From Pristionchus mayeri (lineage: Eukaryota > Nematoda > Chromadorea > Rhabditida > Neodiplogasteridae): a stretch of 64,000 nucleotides of DNA. The notes beneath the pieces are model-generated. The model was not told where the DNA came from. It saw nothing but the letters and a program-made list of their open reading frames with translations, and made no database searches. Of the stretch, positions 23,346-33,958 are shown piece after piece; position 1 is the first letter of the stretch, and each line of letters starts with the position of its first letter. Both the position numbers and the translations under genes were made by a program. The stretch is taken from NCBI GenBank assembly GCA_036245805.1, contig BTRK01000002.1, positions 4,770,689 to 4,834,688 of the forward strand. The letters are read 5' to 3'.

Positions 23346-23737
23346 GCACTGGTCTAGCAGTGTTCTCCAGCGTACCCAGTATCGAAGACGGTATGTACCT
23401 TTACCGTTACCACGCTGTAGTGATGCTGATTCAAAAACCTGGCACTCTTAGAACATTGCCGCTCAGATGAAAGTTATCACCTTTCCGATCATCTTTGCCA
23501 AAAAATAAAAAAAATAAAATTAGTCATTAAGCTAAAAATGAACCTCAAAGGTTAAGACCGGAGCCGGGAATAAAGCTCGGGTCGAAATTACAGACCGAGA
23601 ATTTGCATGCGTGAAGCGCACCACGATTCTAGTACTGTATTGTGGGTGTAATCGATCTTTTTTTGTGTTTTGTTTTTGTCTTCATTTTACTCTTTTGTCA
23701 TTTTCGTTTGAATATACTGGTCAAGAAACAATTCAGC

Positions 23738-25128
23738 ATGACCAGCATTAGGAAGAAAAGGTGCTTTCTCTGTGGGGAGGAGACGGCGCAAACAAAGAAC
23801 TTCCCTCCACGGTCGAGACCGTTGCTTCAAAGAGAGTGGCTACTGAGGCAGGGCTTAGATGATTATGGGACTGCGCGTCTAATGGGTAGATACTCTTCGG
23901 TGAAAGAGCCTAGGTGGTGTTTGAGGCACTTCTCTTCAGCCACCGACGAACTGCCCAAGGACGTGGGTTCTATCAATTAGATTTATTCTGTCATGAACCG
24001 CTTCTGCACGTGTGACGAATACGCATGCGCATTGCTTCAGCACCAAATTGTCGTTGCCCGCCCCATATCCATCCCAACTGTACCATTGCGCACTACTCGA
24101 CCAGCCGACCTCGTTCCGCCGTCTCGTTTCGCTGCCCAACAACAACCAAACCGTCAATTCCGTGGAAGACAAGTGAGTTTAGCTGCAGCCTAACTGAATG
24201 AGCATCAAATGGAAGGCGCATAACTACGATCTACTGCAGCAAAACAATAAGCCAGACATCAATAACCAATTAATTGATCGTGGTACCGTAGAATAATCGA
24301 CCTGCAATGCTCAATTAGACGTACTAAATCCACTGATAATGGAGCAGATGCCCGTTCCAGGCAGGGCTAGGTTCGGATCGTCGCTCCCGCTCTCTTTCTC
24401 AAAATGGATCTCACACAGAGGTAAGTGGAGAGTATATTATTTAGAATTCAAAGAGAACATAGGCAATGATAACATTTTACATACATTTTTCACAAGAAAA
24501 TCTTGAACAATAAATATTGGGAAAACTAAGAACACATTACTAAACAATTGATGAAATCTAAAAATCAAAAGGTGTCAGGATGGCTTCCTCCTCCCCTCGA
24601 ACTCGACGACGATCCCGACGAAGTTGGATCCTGGAATCAAATGGATGAGGTTATTCCGAAGAGGTTCAAAAGTGAACGCTCCACTGCAACAATCGGGGTA
24701 AATTTACCAGTCACTAGTTATAGCACTCGGAGTATCGATATTCTCAAGATTCTAACCAAGGGGGAGAGGATGAGGAAATGGAGGAGGAAGAAGAGGGCGT
24801 AAAAGAGTTGGGTCGATACGCCGTAATAGAAGATGATTGCCTCAAGCGGCTACTAAAGCGCTGTGAAGAGTGCGGGGCGGTACTCGACACGAGTCTGATC
24901 GATATGAGGAAAGAGGGAAGTGCATGGGTGGTCACCTATCACTGTCTCAATGTCGAATGCAATGCTGTAGTGACCATTGAGACCCAAAAGAAAGTGGGGA
25001 AAGGGAGGGGACAAGTGTACTCCTTCAATCACTCTCTCCCAATTGCTGCATTTATAACTGGTACTCCAACCCCTACAAGACTGGTACAAGGGAAAAGTAT
25101 GCGTTTTCATATCAGCGAAAGTAACTAA
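23738..25128 (+). CDS. THAP-like zinc-finger protein, probably 3'-truncated
   Basis: Proposed exons are 23738-23960, 24028-24173, about 24571-24699 and 24738-25080 or to the stop at 25126-25128. The first 70 residues have a THAP-like C2CH pattern: CFLCG near residues 8-12, a central W, and W-C-L-R-H-F at the end. A basic, Pro-rich linker and an acidic run of Glu follow. A second Cys pair module (CEECG, then a TYHC..EC pattern) is typical of nematode THAP/P-element-like proteins. The frame then ends shortly after [11 protein letters not shown], where such families normally continue for hundreds of residues. A donor-like GTACAAG near 25082 has no exon after it, because rps-2 fragments begin at once. 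It probably binds DNA. The start was chosen at the Met before the first Cys pair. Confidence 0.6.
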
Positions 25129-25215
25129 CCATTGGGGGTAGATCTCCTCGAGGGTGGTGATCTTTATGTCCTTGAGGAGACGTCCGAGCTTGGTCACGGG
25201 CATCCATTCTTTGTC
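25129..25215 (-). pseudogene. rps-2 fragment ([12 protein letters not shown] block)
   Basis: The minus-strand frame contains [12 protein letters not shown] and a following K-I-T-T-LEEIY, the conserved N-terminal part of small-subunit ribosomal protein S2 (uS5). It lies downstream, in transcription order, of fragments that encode later parts of the protein. The locus is therefore rearranged or made of two partial copies. Confidence 0.75.
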
Positions 25216-25439
25216 TCTTTCCTTTCCTCCGCGTAAACCGCTGCATAAGAAATAAGCATTATTTTATTAGAGATAAAATACACACGGCAATATTTTGTTT
25301 CAACGTTCTGAATATACTGGGAATCGTGTATGTTTTTAAATATACGTGGTTCGAACGCTCGATGCACGCTTTGATTAGGGTTTTTAAAAATGTGAATTTG
25401 GGAAGTTTTTATCCGCATTGGATGATCAGGCACCACTTT

Positions 25440-25640
25440 ATTCATTCCTGGTGCAGCGTGGTACCGGCCAGGTACCGTGTTTTTTCCACTAGTACCGGCT
25501 TGGTACCACATGCTACCGGACCAGGATTGGGGCACTGGCATAGAAGCCTGGACCAGTCCGTGAAAGCTACTCTCCAGAGGCAGGGCAGGTATCTATACCA
25601 GTGCCCAGGATTGGTATGGCATCGACTTGGTACCGAGTCC
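25440..25640. repeat. patch of repeated GGTACC/AGTACCGG motifs
   Basis: At least four ggtacc sites plus agtaccgg and gctaccgg variants fall within about 200 nt, with inverted orientation relations. It separates two rps-2 fragments. Confidence 0.45.
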
Positions 25641-25649
25641 CCACTGACC

Positions 25650-25756
25650 ACAGATGGCGGTGGCGACTTCCTTGGAGCACTTCACTCCGAGTCCGAGGTG
25701 ACCGTTGTAGTCTCCGATAGCGACGAAGGTCTTGACGCGGATGCGCTGCCTGGCTC
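25650..25756 (-). pseudogene. rps-2 fragment ([10 protein letters not shown] block)
   Basis: The minus frame reads [17 protein letters not shown] then [14 protein letters not shown], the core of S2 (uS5) including the highly conserved GDYNGH. A canonical ttgcag acceptor precedes it. It follows the 25909-26005 fragment correctly. Confidence 0.85.
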
Positions 25757-25908
25757 TGCAATATCACAATTGCCAAAAACATTTCGACCATATCGGTATG
25801 ATCGTAGTACACGAGTACAACAAACGACCTTGTACACAGTTTGCCTATTTCTGCGATTTGTAGGCCTAAGTGGGAAAAAAGTTTTAACCGATCCACAACA
25901 TTACAAAC

Positions 25909-26005
25909 CTGGTCTGCTTCTGGACGAGAATGTTCTTGAGAGCCTCATCCTTCAGATTGGAGCAGAGGTAGTCGATGATCTCGAACTCCTGAAGTGTTGG
26001 AGAAA
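25909..26005 (-). pseudogene. rps-2 fragment (EIIDYL..VQKQTR block)
   Basis: The minus frame contains EFEIIDYL, LKDEALKNI and VQKQTR, matching the part of S2 just before the GDYNGH block. A donor-like GTTTGT follows the Arg codon. Confidence 0.8.
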
Positions 26006-26009
26006 CTGA

Positions 26010-26740
26010 TAATGGTCACTCGAAAGAATAAATCACCAAAAACCAAAATATTATATACTTGTTTCTACGGTTTATCGGGTCATGCTAGTTATTTGAACTA
26101 AAAATGGTTCCTATTCGCAAATAACATACGTTTAAACATTCCAAAATCTAATCCCAAATGTTATGAGTAAGAAGACAAACTTGTTTATATAGTGTGAAAG
26201 TAACTTTAGCAAGTTTTTAAAAAAATCTTGAAAAAATGAAACAAATGTGCAAAAAATTCTTCAAATCAAGGTGCTTCGTATATTTTTCTTCATTTTTCTT
26301 ATTATATTGCGCACAGCACCATTTTCGAACCACAAAAATTAGGAGAATAAATTCATGTGGTCGAAATCTATAAGGAAAATCAGTCCAAACAATTAGGATA
26401 AAATCGATAATCGAAAGACATATTTCGAGTTGTGAATTTTTTTAACTTGAAAATTTAATATTTATAAATATATATAAATATTGTTTGCATAATATAATTA
26501 ATTAATAACCTAGTTGTGAGCTATGGGCGCCAGTTTGTAAGATTTAAAATGAAAATACATGGTAACTCTGCTGTGATTGTCAGTAATATGTGATCGATTT
26601 CTGTCAATAAATACAAGTATCACGTTTCTTCTCAATAAACTAATTAATGCTATAGCGAGTGGAGTATAATACACGCGATTGTCTACTTATAAATCAGGAT
26701 AGTTGTGGGGACGTAATTTTGAAAAAAAACAAGCGTAAAC
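26010..26740. other. AT-rich spacer
   Basis: No gene recognised; strongly A/T-rich and without repeats I could define. Confidence 0.5.
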
Positions 26741-27412
26741 TAGCCTTTGTGGAGACAGATCTTCTTGAGACGCTCGAGATCCTCACGACACTTGTTGTTG
26801 ATTCCGTTGGAGAGAACCTATAAAGACAATAAAAGAATATAGACATACGATTAGCGCGTCGCGTATTAGCGTGTCGCAAGTGTAATTTTAAAAACAAATA
26901 TTGCGAACGTTACTCACCTGGGTGGTCTTTCCGTCCTTGTAGTTTCTCTGCCCCCAGTCATTTTATACTGGGTGGGGTTCTGCATTACGGTGGTGATCGT
27001 CACGGTCCCGCGTCTGGTCAAGTCCCTGAAATACAGCGCTTGAAGTACATAACGACCATCCTTAGCACGAACTTTATCAGCATGACCAAGGCTCTAAGCA
27101 TTCTAATCAAGTACATAAGTGATCTAAGATCAGTTTTTAGCAATATCCCACAAAGTATAAACGTTCCAACAACTTTTCGTCCCACAACCACGCATTGTAC
27201 TCTAATTATGACGAAAGAGTAAGCATACATTACTACAAATAATTATTATACCGTTTCTCGAGGGCATAACAGAGTCAAATATAAAATCGAGGGGCTAATA
27301 TTCGAAAAAAATGGGATCAAACCTTAATGGGCGCCAGGGCGAACGGGATCATCTTGTTTCCATCGATGTTGGTGTTCATCACACGATGAACTCAATTCAA
27401 TTCAATTATTTA

Positions 27413-29518
27413 TCACGTCAGGCAATAGTGCTCAGGTGAGGATGGGTCTGTACTCTTCATAAGCTGTACTCCACCAGAGGGGTCCAATCGCTCTCTTGAG
27501 ATCATCGCGCCATCGGACCTTGGGGTGGCCTTGATGGCGCGCACGGTTGTAGGGCGTCCACACGGTAGTCGCACGCGTCCAGTGGTTGACTTGCATCCCC
27601 GTAACTTAAGCGCCCATTTTGCTTTGCATCTGAGGGCCTCCTTATTCCAGTCGCGTACTCCAGTGATCTCCCGCAGTCTCTCGTTTCTCATTCGGTCCTT
27701 GAGTGTCACTCCAGCCATTCTGCGCTCCATCTTCCTGAGTGTGACATTGAGACGTTCCTTGAAGCTTGCTCGAAGTGCCCACGTCTCACTCCCGTAAAGT
27801 ACGGTTGATTTGACGCAGGAGTCGAAGAGGCGTCTCTTTGTCTTCATGGGTAGAATGCGACTGGCAAGTAGGTGAGAAAGCTTGCTCCATGCAGCCCAAC
27901 CCAATCGAATTCGGTGTTCCAGTTCGGCAGAGGGATCAAGGGGGAGAGCGATCTTCCCGCCAAGATAGGTGGCTGAATCAGCGAAGCAGAACACTTGATT
28001 ATTGATTACGATGGGTGATCGAGTGGTGGTGCATGAGGTGAGGAGGACTGTCTTCGAAGCGTTGACTTCGCGTCCGACTCTTGAACAAGCCTCTTCCAAC
28101 TTCCTTAGCATCTTCTCCATTTCCGAACGGTTCTTGGCAATGAGTGCGACATCATCGGCATACTCCAGATGACAAAGATATCTTCCGTCAATCCGGAGTC
28201 CGCAGTCCTCCCAGTCGATGTCGTCCATTGCGAGGCGGAGTACAGCGTTGAAGAGGCGTGGGGACAAAGTGTCTCCCTGTCGGACTCCTCTCTTCACCTG
28301 CACGGGCACCACATCTCCGTTCACTCTGATGAGGGTCAAAGACGACTCATAGAGGCGCCGAAGGAGATGCACGAGGGTTGGGTGTACTCCTGCCTTACAG
28401 AGAGCCTGCCATACTGCATTCCATTCCACACAATCGAAAGCCTTGGTGAAGTCCACGAATCCTAGGTACAATGGGATATTGTACACGTAACTCCTTTCAG
28501 CGATTTGTTTGACTGCGTGCAGGTTGTCGATCGTAGAGTGCCCTTTGCGGAAACCAGCTTGGGTGAGGGACTCAGTTTCATCGAGGCACACTTCGATTCG
28601 CTTCAAGATAACTCGGGTGATGCTCTTTAGAGTGACTGTCAGAAGGGAGATGGGCCTATAGTTGGAAATCTTGGTTGTGTCTCCTTTCTTGTGCAGTAGG
28701 GAGACCACAGCTTCGACGAGGCCTTCAGGGACAGTGTCATCAGCCACAAGGTGGTTTAGCAGATCGGCCAATGGTTGAGCAAGGAACTCACGAGACAGAT
28801 TGAGCATGTCTGGGAGAACTCTATCAGAGCCAGGGGAGTGACCACGCTTGAGGTGTGCAAGAGCATCACAGCACTCATCAGCCAAGAAAGGAGGAAAAGG
28901 CTCAGCAGAGGGAGGAATGGCGAGAGGGAGAGAAATAGCAGGCGTGTAGAGAGCCTCGTAGAAGCGTTGGACTTCAGTCTTGGTCGCTTGTTGGGAAAGC
29001 GCTCCTGAGACGGAGTCAGGCACGAGAAGGCGCTTCTTGGTTGCGTGTACATCTCTTGTGGCATGCACGATACTTCTTCCCATCATGGCTGCATCGTTGG
29101 CTTGCTTTTCTTTCCTTCGGCGGATGTCATCACAGATGGCGGCACGGGAGGCTTTGCAGGCAATCGAGTAGGCGAGGGCATCAGCAGGGTTTGATCTCAA
29201 AAGATGGCGACTAGCGATGAGGCGGCGAGTTGAGGGCGAAATCCAGGGTGGCACTTGACGTTTCCTCCAACTGTTGGTAGCGGCAGTATGGGCGAAAGCG
29301 ATGATTGATGAGTAGGCTTCTGGAGCAGACTTGGGGCGGGCAAGGGGCATAGATCCGAGCAAGTTAGAGTCAGCAGAGTAAGCGCGCCGATCGAAATCGT
29401 AGCGCTCTCTGTGACGTCTCTGCTTGGCCTTGCCGGGAAGGGAGAGACACATTCGGACGAGGCGGTGATCGGATATGAACTCGAAGCGACCGACTACTCC
29501 GCGACCGACTACTGACAA
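27413..29518 (-). CDS. reverse transcriptase region of the LINE
   Basis: The uninterrupted 701-codon frame carries the RT palm motifs: YRPISLL near residue 285, GFRKGHST near 321, a FTKAFD motif near 359, RGVRQGDTLSP near 405 and the catalytic YADD near 452. A thumb and C-terminal part with W..R follow. It lacks an RNase H or integrase domain, fitting RTE. The start shown is the first Met of the frame, not a true start; the protein should continue from the endonuclease. Confidence 0.9.
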   Translation of the reverse strand: MSVVGRGVVGRFEFISDHRLVRMCLSLPGKAKQRRHRERYDFDRRAYSADSNLLGSMPLARPKSAPEAYSSIIAFAHTAATNSWRKRQVPPWISPSTRRLIASRHLLRSNPADALAYSIACKASRAAICDDIRRRKEKQANDAAMMGRSIVHATRDVHATKKRLLVPDSVSGALSQQATKTEVQRFYEALYTPAISLPLAIPPSAEPFPPFLADECCDALAHLKRGHSPGSDRVLPDMLNLSREFLAQPLADLLNHLVADDTVPEGLVEAVVSLLHKKGDTTKISNYRPISLLTVTLKSITRVILKRIEVCLDETESLTQAGFRKGHSTIDNLHAVKQIAERSYVYNIPLYLGFVDFTKAFDCVEWNAVWQALCKAGVHPTLVHLLRRLYESSLTLIRVNGDVVPVQVKRGVRQGDTLSPRLFNAVLRLAMDDIDWEDCGLRIDGRYLCHLEYADDVALIAKNRSEMEKMLRKLEEACSRVGREVNASKTVLLTSCTTTRSPIVINNQVFCFADSATYLGGKIALPLDPSAELEHRIRLGWAAWSKLSHLLASRILPMKTKRRLFDSCVKSTVLYGSETWALRASFKERLNVTLRKMERRMAGVTLKDRMRNERLREITGVRDWNKEALRCKAKWALKLRGCKSTTGRVRLPCGRPTTVRAIKATPRSDGAMISRERLDPSGGVQLMKSTDPSSPEHYCLT

Positions 29519-29539
29519 CTCGCGCGGAAGGAGGGGCAG

Positions 29540-30194
29540 CGATGTAGTCTATCTGGGAGAGCGTAGTACCGTTGGGGGACCGCCAAGTCCATAGACGGCC
29601 GTGTCTCTTCTTCTGGAATGTGTTCCATACGCGCAGGTTGTTACGCACGCAGGCCTCGGTGAAAGTGCGGCCGCGTGAGTTTGGGGACTGAGAGGCGTAG
29701 GGCCCAATATGACATTCATTACCAGGCTCTTGCGACACTCTACAGTTGAAGTCACCCATCAACACTGGCGTGTAACCTCTGGGCGCGCTTTGCAGAGCGG
29801 CGTCAACCTGGTCGAGGAATGTGTCGTACTCGCGATCGTCATAGGAGGACGTCGGAGCGTACGCACAAACGAGGAAGACACGTTCTTGAGGCAACTGCAG
29901 AGTGGCCAAACGGGGAGAGAGGCCTAGAAACACAGCTCCTTGCGCCAACTGCGCACGGAGGAGAAAAGCGACACCGTGAGACGCGGTGGTACTGCCCGAG
30001 TGGAAGACCACAGTGCCTGAGGAAGTGAGAGAGAATGATCCTACACTCACAATCCTTGATTCCTGCACTGCGATGACATCCCACTTGATCTTGCCGAGGG
30101 CCAGTTCCAGCTCGATGAGCTTGTCTCTTGAGGCGAGGGTCCGCGCATTGATCGTGCCGATGAAGAGGTGGCGATCCATCGAAGAGGCTTGCAA
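29540..30194 (-). CDS. AP-like endonuclease region of the LINE
   Basis: From Met at 30194 the frame shows TINARTLAS, an AVQESRI motif (metal-binding Glu), GDFNCRV and SQIDYI. These are the standard order of LINE apurinic-like endonucleases. The expected SDHRLV motif lies in the reverse-transcriptase frame at about 29475, so the frame breaks near 29520-29540. A 15-nt near-tandem repeat (gcgaccgactact) sits in that region. Confidence 0.85.
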
Positions 30195-30362
30195 CTACCG
30201 TGGGCCAAACGCTTCTGGTAGAGGGACTCTGGGTGGAGGGAGCGACGGGGGAGAAAGAACAACCCGCCGCTCGCCAATCGCTTGTCGACCCAGAATGTCG
30301 ACAAGCGTCGACAACACACGATGAATGTGCTGGAACTTCTTGGGCATGATGAGGGACGACAT

Positions 30363-32176
30363 GGCTGCCTGCTGAAATGGCTTGAGTTAAAGCGAATTCA
30401 ACAGTAAAAGGCCGAAAACAGAAGAAAATTAGCGTTAGCGGGTCATTAATATGAGCAAAACAGTACGCATGAAACTACTTGAGGTGCTTAGTGGGCCCGG
30501 TAATAGAAAAACTGGAAGACTACAAGAATTACGCGTAAAAAATAGAAAACAGCTGCCGAACTCGACCAGAAATGACAAGCGAGAAGGGCGCGTGGTGGAG
30601 TCTCTTCAGCCCGGCTGCCGATCAGCGGCAAACCACGGCCGGATCCAAGCAGCGAAGTGTTCCCTAGACAGGGAAAGACCGGGTGACTGGGTGGCGCGAA
30701 AGCTAAAGGAGCGATTGACGAGGAGGAGAGCGAGGGGCGCGCCTCTCGATAGAGCGAGCGAGTGAAGAGAGTGCAGAGAAAGAGAGGAGACACTCCCGTC
30801 AACAACATGCACAGGGCACGTAAACAACTGAAGGAAGGGGAGTGAGTAAAGATGCGAGTGTCTGTGAATAGGGATAAGGATAATTAACTATTAGCAAGAT
30901 TCCTATACAACACGGGGCATTAATAGAAGCGAAAACAGTACACATGACGTTCATTATGGTGTTTAGTGGGCTCAGCAATAGATGAACTGGGAGAATATAC
31001 GAAATGCGCGTAAAAATCGATAAACAACAGCCAGAATCGAGCAGAAAAGGAAAGAGGAATGGGGGCGTAGTGGCGTGCCTCCCCCTTGACTGCGTATCAG
31101 CGCTTATACACGGCCGGTTTCAAGCAGCGAAGTTTGTAGTTTGTAGTGTGATCTTGACCCGAGAGAAACGCTATTTAACGTAAAATATCGTTCTCGGGCC
31201 GAACAAGCGGAACAATTAATTTGAACGGGATTTTTAAAATCACGAATTAAATTTAAATATTTTTTCAATTTTTTTTATTATTTTTAGTGATGTTTTGGGA
31301 TCATTTTACACCAACAGAGAGAATATGGTTTTACGTTTCCAGGTCCCTTTAAGCTCATATTTGTTTGCTAGATATCTCGTGCTGGTACGGCGACCTTGGA
31401 ATTTCCAGTGTGACCACTTAGTATCAAGGTGGAACTGAAAAGCAGTATTGAAGGAGAGCGAGAGCTAATAGAACAATTCTTATAAATAGCAAAATTTGAA
31501 TTATTTTCTGCGCTTTTTCTGAGATAAATTGCACAAATACAATTCATATGACGAATTAAATTCCGACTCCCCGTACTCGCTCACTCAAGTATCACTAATT
31601 CTGGATAAGCTAACAAAAATCAATACAAATCTCCTGAAATAATGCATAATGTGTGACTTATTTGAAATTTGAATTAATTTAATCGCTGATAAGGACATGT
31701 CTAGCGAAATATGGGCGTTACAAAATGGGTCCTCCCACATGGAGACTGGCTTTGCAATGTTCCCCAGTGAGATTCGAAGTCTCGAAACCATCATGTGAAC
31801 GATAAATTACGCGTTCCTGCAACAAAAAAAACCTATATTTGTGTTATTCAATAAAAAAAACGATGAATGAATTTTCGAAGTGAAACGCACAGTGAGAAAG
31901 GGTGCTAGGCGTGACCAAATTGCGAGTATATATTGGCTGAGTAAACTCACCGATTTACTATTCATCGTCCGCATTCTGAACAACGTACAAGCAACTACTC
32001 AATATGCCTTTCCATCGCTGTTCACTTCTTATTTCAGTACTGCGAGCAAATTTCAATAACTTAGTATATAATATATTCGAACCAATGGAGAAGATCCGTA
32101 TGTCCCATCATTGTTCGCCTACATATAATTACCAAGGATTGATTGCATTAAAAAAAAATCATGTGTATTTTCCGAT
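30363..32176. other. intergenic region with a tandem duplication
   Basis: Apart from the duplicated 5' flank of the rps-18 pseudogene, nothing recognisable. A TATA-like gtatatattgg at 31925 lies upstream of the secreted-peptide exon. Confidence 0.5.
30445..31133. repeat. two diverged copies of an rps-18 upstream block
   Basis: The blocks at about 30445-30662 and 30917-31133 align along their length, sharing catta-at-, aaacagtac and caagcagcgaagt. They are spaced about 472 nt apart. They lie directly 5' of the ribosomal pseudogene. Confidence 0.6.
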
Positions 32177-32268
32177 ATGCGTGTCATCTTCCTCCTTGCT
32201 CTCCTTGCTCTTATCGGTCTCTCCACCGCCGTTCTCTTCAATGATGCTGCTTTCGATGGAATCGAAGT
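32177..32268 (+). CDS. first exon of a small secreted protein
   Basis: From ATG 32177 the frame encodes a textbook signal peptide (MRVIFLLALLALIGLSTA) followed by about 12 residues and a GTGAGT donor. I cannot identify the next exon: the following intron holds a MITE and then a 1.3-kb foldback. It could be a secreted peptide gene broken by these insertions or a gene with a long intron. The function is unknown. Confidence 0.5.
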
Positions 32269-32302
32269 GAGTTTTGTGGATCTGCTAAGAAAATTACGGT
32301 GT

Positions 32303-32555
32303 ACGACATTTGTACAACGGAGCTCCGTTCTCTTGAGAGTTGGCCTAGCAACTATTGTTTCATTGTAAAAAGCATGCGTTGCCATACCTTTGAATATGCA
32401 AGTCTTGTTTCATGGTTTAGGGATTTCCATACGTTGAAATTCATAATGGCTTGGTATCGATATGTGCATATGCAAATGTATGGTAGCACATACTGGTAAC
32501 AAAGAAACAACTCCCAAGTTGGTATGCCAACTCTCAAGCGAATGGCGCTCCTTTT
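32303..32555. mobile_element. inverted-repeat MITE (family of 17623)
   Basis: It has the paired outer motif tcttgagagttgg and ccaactctcaag, and inner attgtttcattgtaa versus ttggtaacaaagaaacaac. It lies directly 3' of the signal-peptide exon. Confidence 0.65.
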
Positions 32556-32638
32556 TTTAGATTGTGTAAACAATTCACTCCTAAATCGAAAGTTTCATTA
32601 AAAAATGCATTCTTCTTAATCCACTGGATGGACCACAT

Positions 32639-33958
32639 CTAATATAAGAGAGGAATCGCGAGAGAATTGCCTACTCCGCGGCGGTAGGAAACAAAATCGT
32701 CGTATCCGGAAGAAACTTTAATACAAAGTATTTCAAGTGATGCTCTTTCAAACTGCGTCGTCCGAATTTTGATAACTATCGTCACCTTCGAGATTCAGAA
32801 GGCCAAACATGGGGCACTCACTATTTAGGGGTCAAATCGAGCTCACTTAAACGATCATAAATCCGTTTAAAATGACGATAGAAACTCGTTCTTTGCACAG
32901 AAAGAAAGCTGAAAACATTCTCTACAACTTTTATGTTGAACATGTCATTTGCTGTGTACGTCCCAGTGCGGAGTGGTCGGGTGAACCAAAAACTACCGAA
33001 TTATGGAAATCGGAAAAAGTGATTAAAGCCCCTATGCGCGATCGATGGTGCCTATGGGTGACTAACTATATGCAAAAAATCTAGGAAATCGGAGGTGGTA
33101 AAAAAAAGGGCGCTGTTTTTTGTCCGGTGGCCCCAAAAGTGGGTGAACCCCCTACACGGTTTCAACACTTCTAAGACCCCTATTAACAGCTAGTGAGGTC
33201 AAATAACTCGAAAGTCAATCAGAACAAGATTTGAAATTGTTTCCCGACTAGCTGTACCACTTTCATTGGTCAAAAACTACAGTATGACAGGAAATTCAAA
33301 AATCGGCATTTTGACCCTTCTCAACTTTTGGCGTGGGCGCAATTGAATTAAAATGGTTCCAAATAGTGTAGATACATTCCACGGAACCACTCAAAGAAAG
33401 AGCGCATATATAAATACGATATTTCGGCGGAGGAAACCAAGGAAAAGCGCTAAACTGTACTCCAGGTCAACATTGTAGTAGGGGCCCGGCTCAAGGCTAG
33501 AAATGTAGAGCTCGATGACCTGAACATTTTATCTGTTTAAAGTGAGTCTCTATCTTTTCATTAAAGCATGCTACATAGCCTGGAAGTTAGGCATGTTCAT
33601 CTTTTCATTAAAGCATGCTACATAGCCTGGAAGTTAGACATGTTCAACATAAAAGTTGTAGAGAATGTTTTCAGCTTTCTTTCTCTGCAAAGAACGAGTT
33701 TCTATCGTCATTTTAAACGGATCTATGATCATTTAAGTGGTCCCGATTTGAATGTCGAAAAGTGATAGTATCATGTTTGGCCTTCTGAATCTCGAAGATG
33801 ACGACAGTTATCAAAATTCTGACGACGCAGTTTGAACGATAATCACTTTAAATACTTTGTGTTAAAGTTTCTTCCGGATATGACGATTTTGATTCCTACC
33901 GCCGCTAACCACCCTAAAATAGGCAATTCTCTCGCGATTCGTCTCATAAACGTATTAG
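32639..33958. mobile_element. foldback element with ~315-bp arms and ~690-bp loop
   Basis: The left arm 32639-32955 pairs with 33643-33958 (for example gaaagaaagctgaaaacatt with aatgttttcagctttctttc). The loop has no coding region and contains a 47-nt direct repeat at 33553 and 33600. Confidence 0.75.
33553..33646 (+). repeat. two-unit 47-bp direct repeat
   Basis: The units tcttttcattaaagcatgct... at 33553 and 33600 differ at one position near their end. They sit at the inner edge of the foldback arm. Confidence 0.8.

Larger units (their letters stand above)
20538..23700. other. repeat-rich intergenic region
   Basis: No intact gene is seen. The stretch repeats motifs found 3' of the nuclear receptor at 34.3-34.9 kb: tcaattagg boxes near 21130, 21770, 22430 and 23228, and agaaagcgtgaataatt near 22335 with a related agcgtgaata near 21020. 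It also holds three hairpin elements and the 23279 tandem repeat. Confidence 0.5.
27391..30314 (-). mobile_element. RTE-type non-LTR retrotransposon
   Basis: A 2.92-kb insertion flanked by the 11-bp duplication cacacgatgaa (27380-27390 and 30315-30325). On the minus strand it encodes an AP-type endonuclease, then a reverse transcriptase. The 3' end carries a short AATTG repeat instead of poly(A), as in RTE elements. The two domains lie in different frames, so this copy is disabled unless frameshifting occurs. Confidence 0.9.
26742..30362 (-). pseudogene. rps-18 pseudogene split by a LINE
   Basis: Minus-strand parts are exon 1 at 30362-30315 joined to 27390-27323 (KKFQHIHRV then NTNIDGNKM), exon 2 at 27025-26918 (TVMQNPTQYK, then a frame change before NYKDGK), and exon 3 at 26817-26742 (NGINNKCREDLERLKKI ending KG then a stop). 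These match ribosomal protein S18 (uS13). About 50 residues of the middle and all of the Arg-rich C-terminus of this normally ~152-aa protein are missing. The LINE at 27391-30314 interrupts exon 1 after about residue 16. A functional copy must lie elsewhere; this one is dead. Confidence 0.85.

Noticed and set aside
25326..26009. Plus-strand 227-codon ORF
   Set aside because: It is antisense to rps-2 fragments whose minus-strand residues match the family closely.
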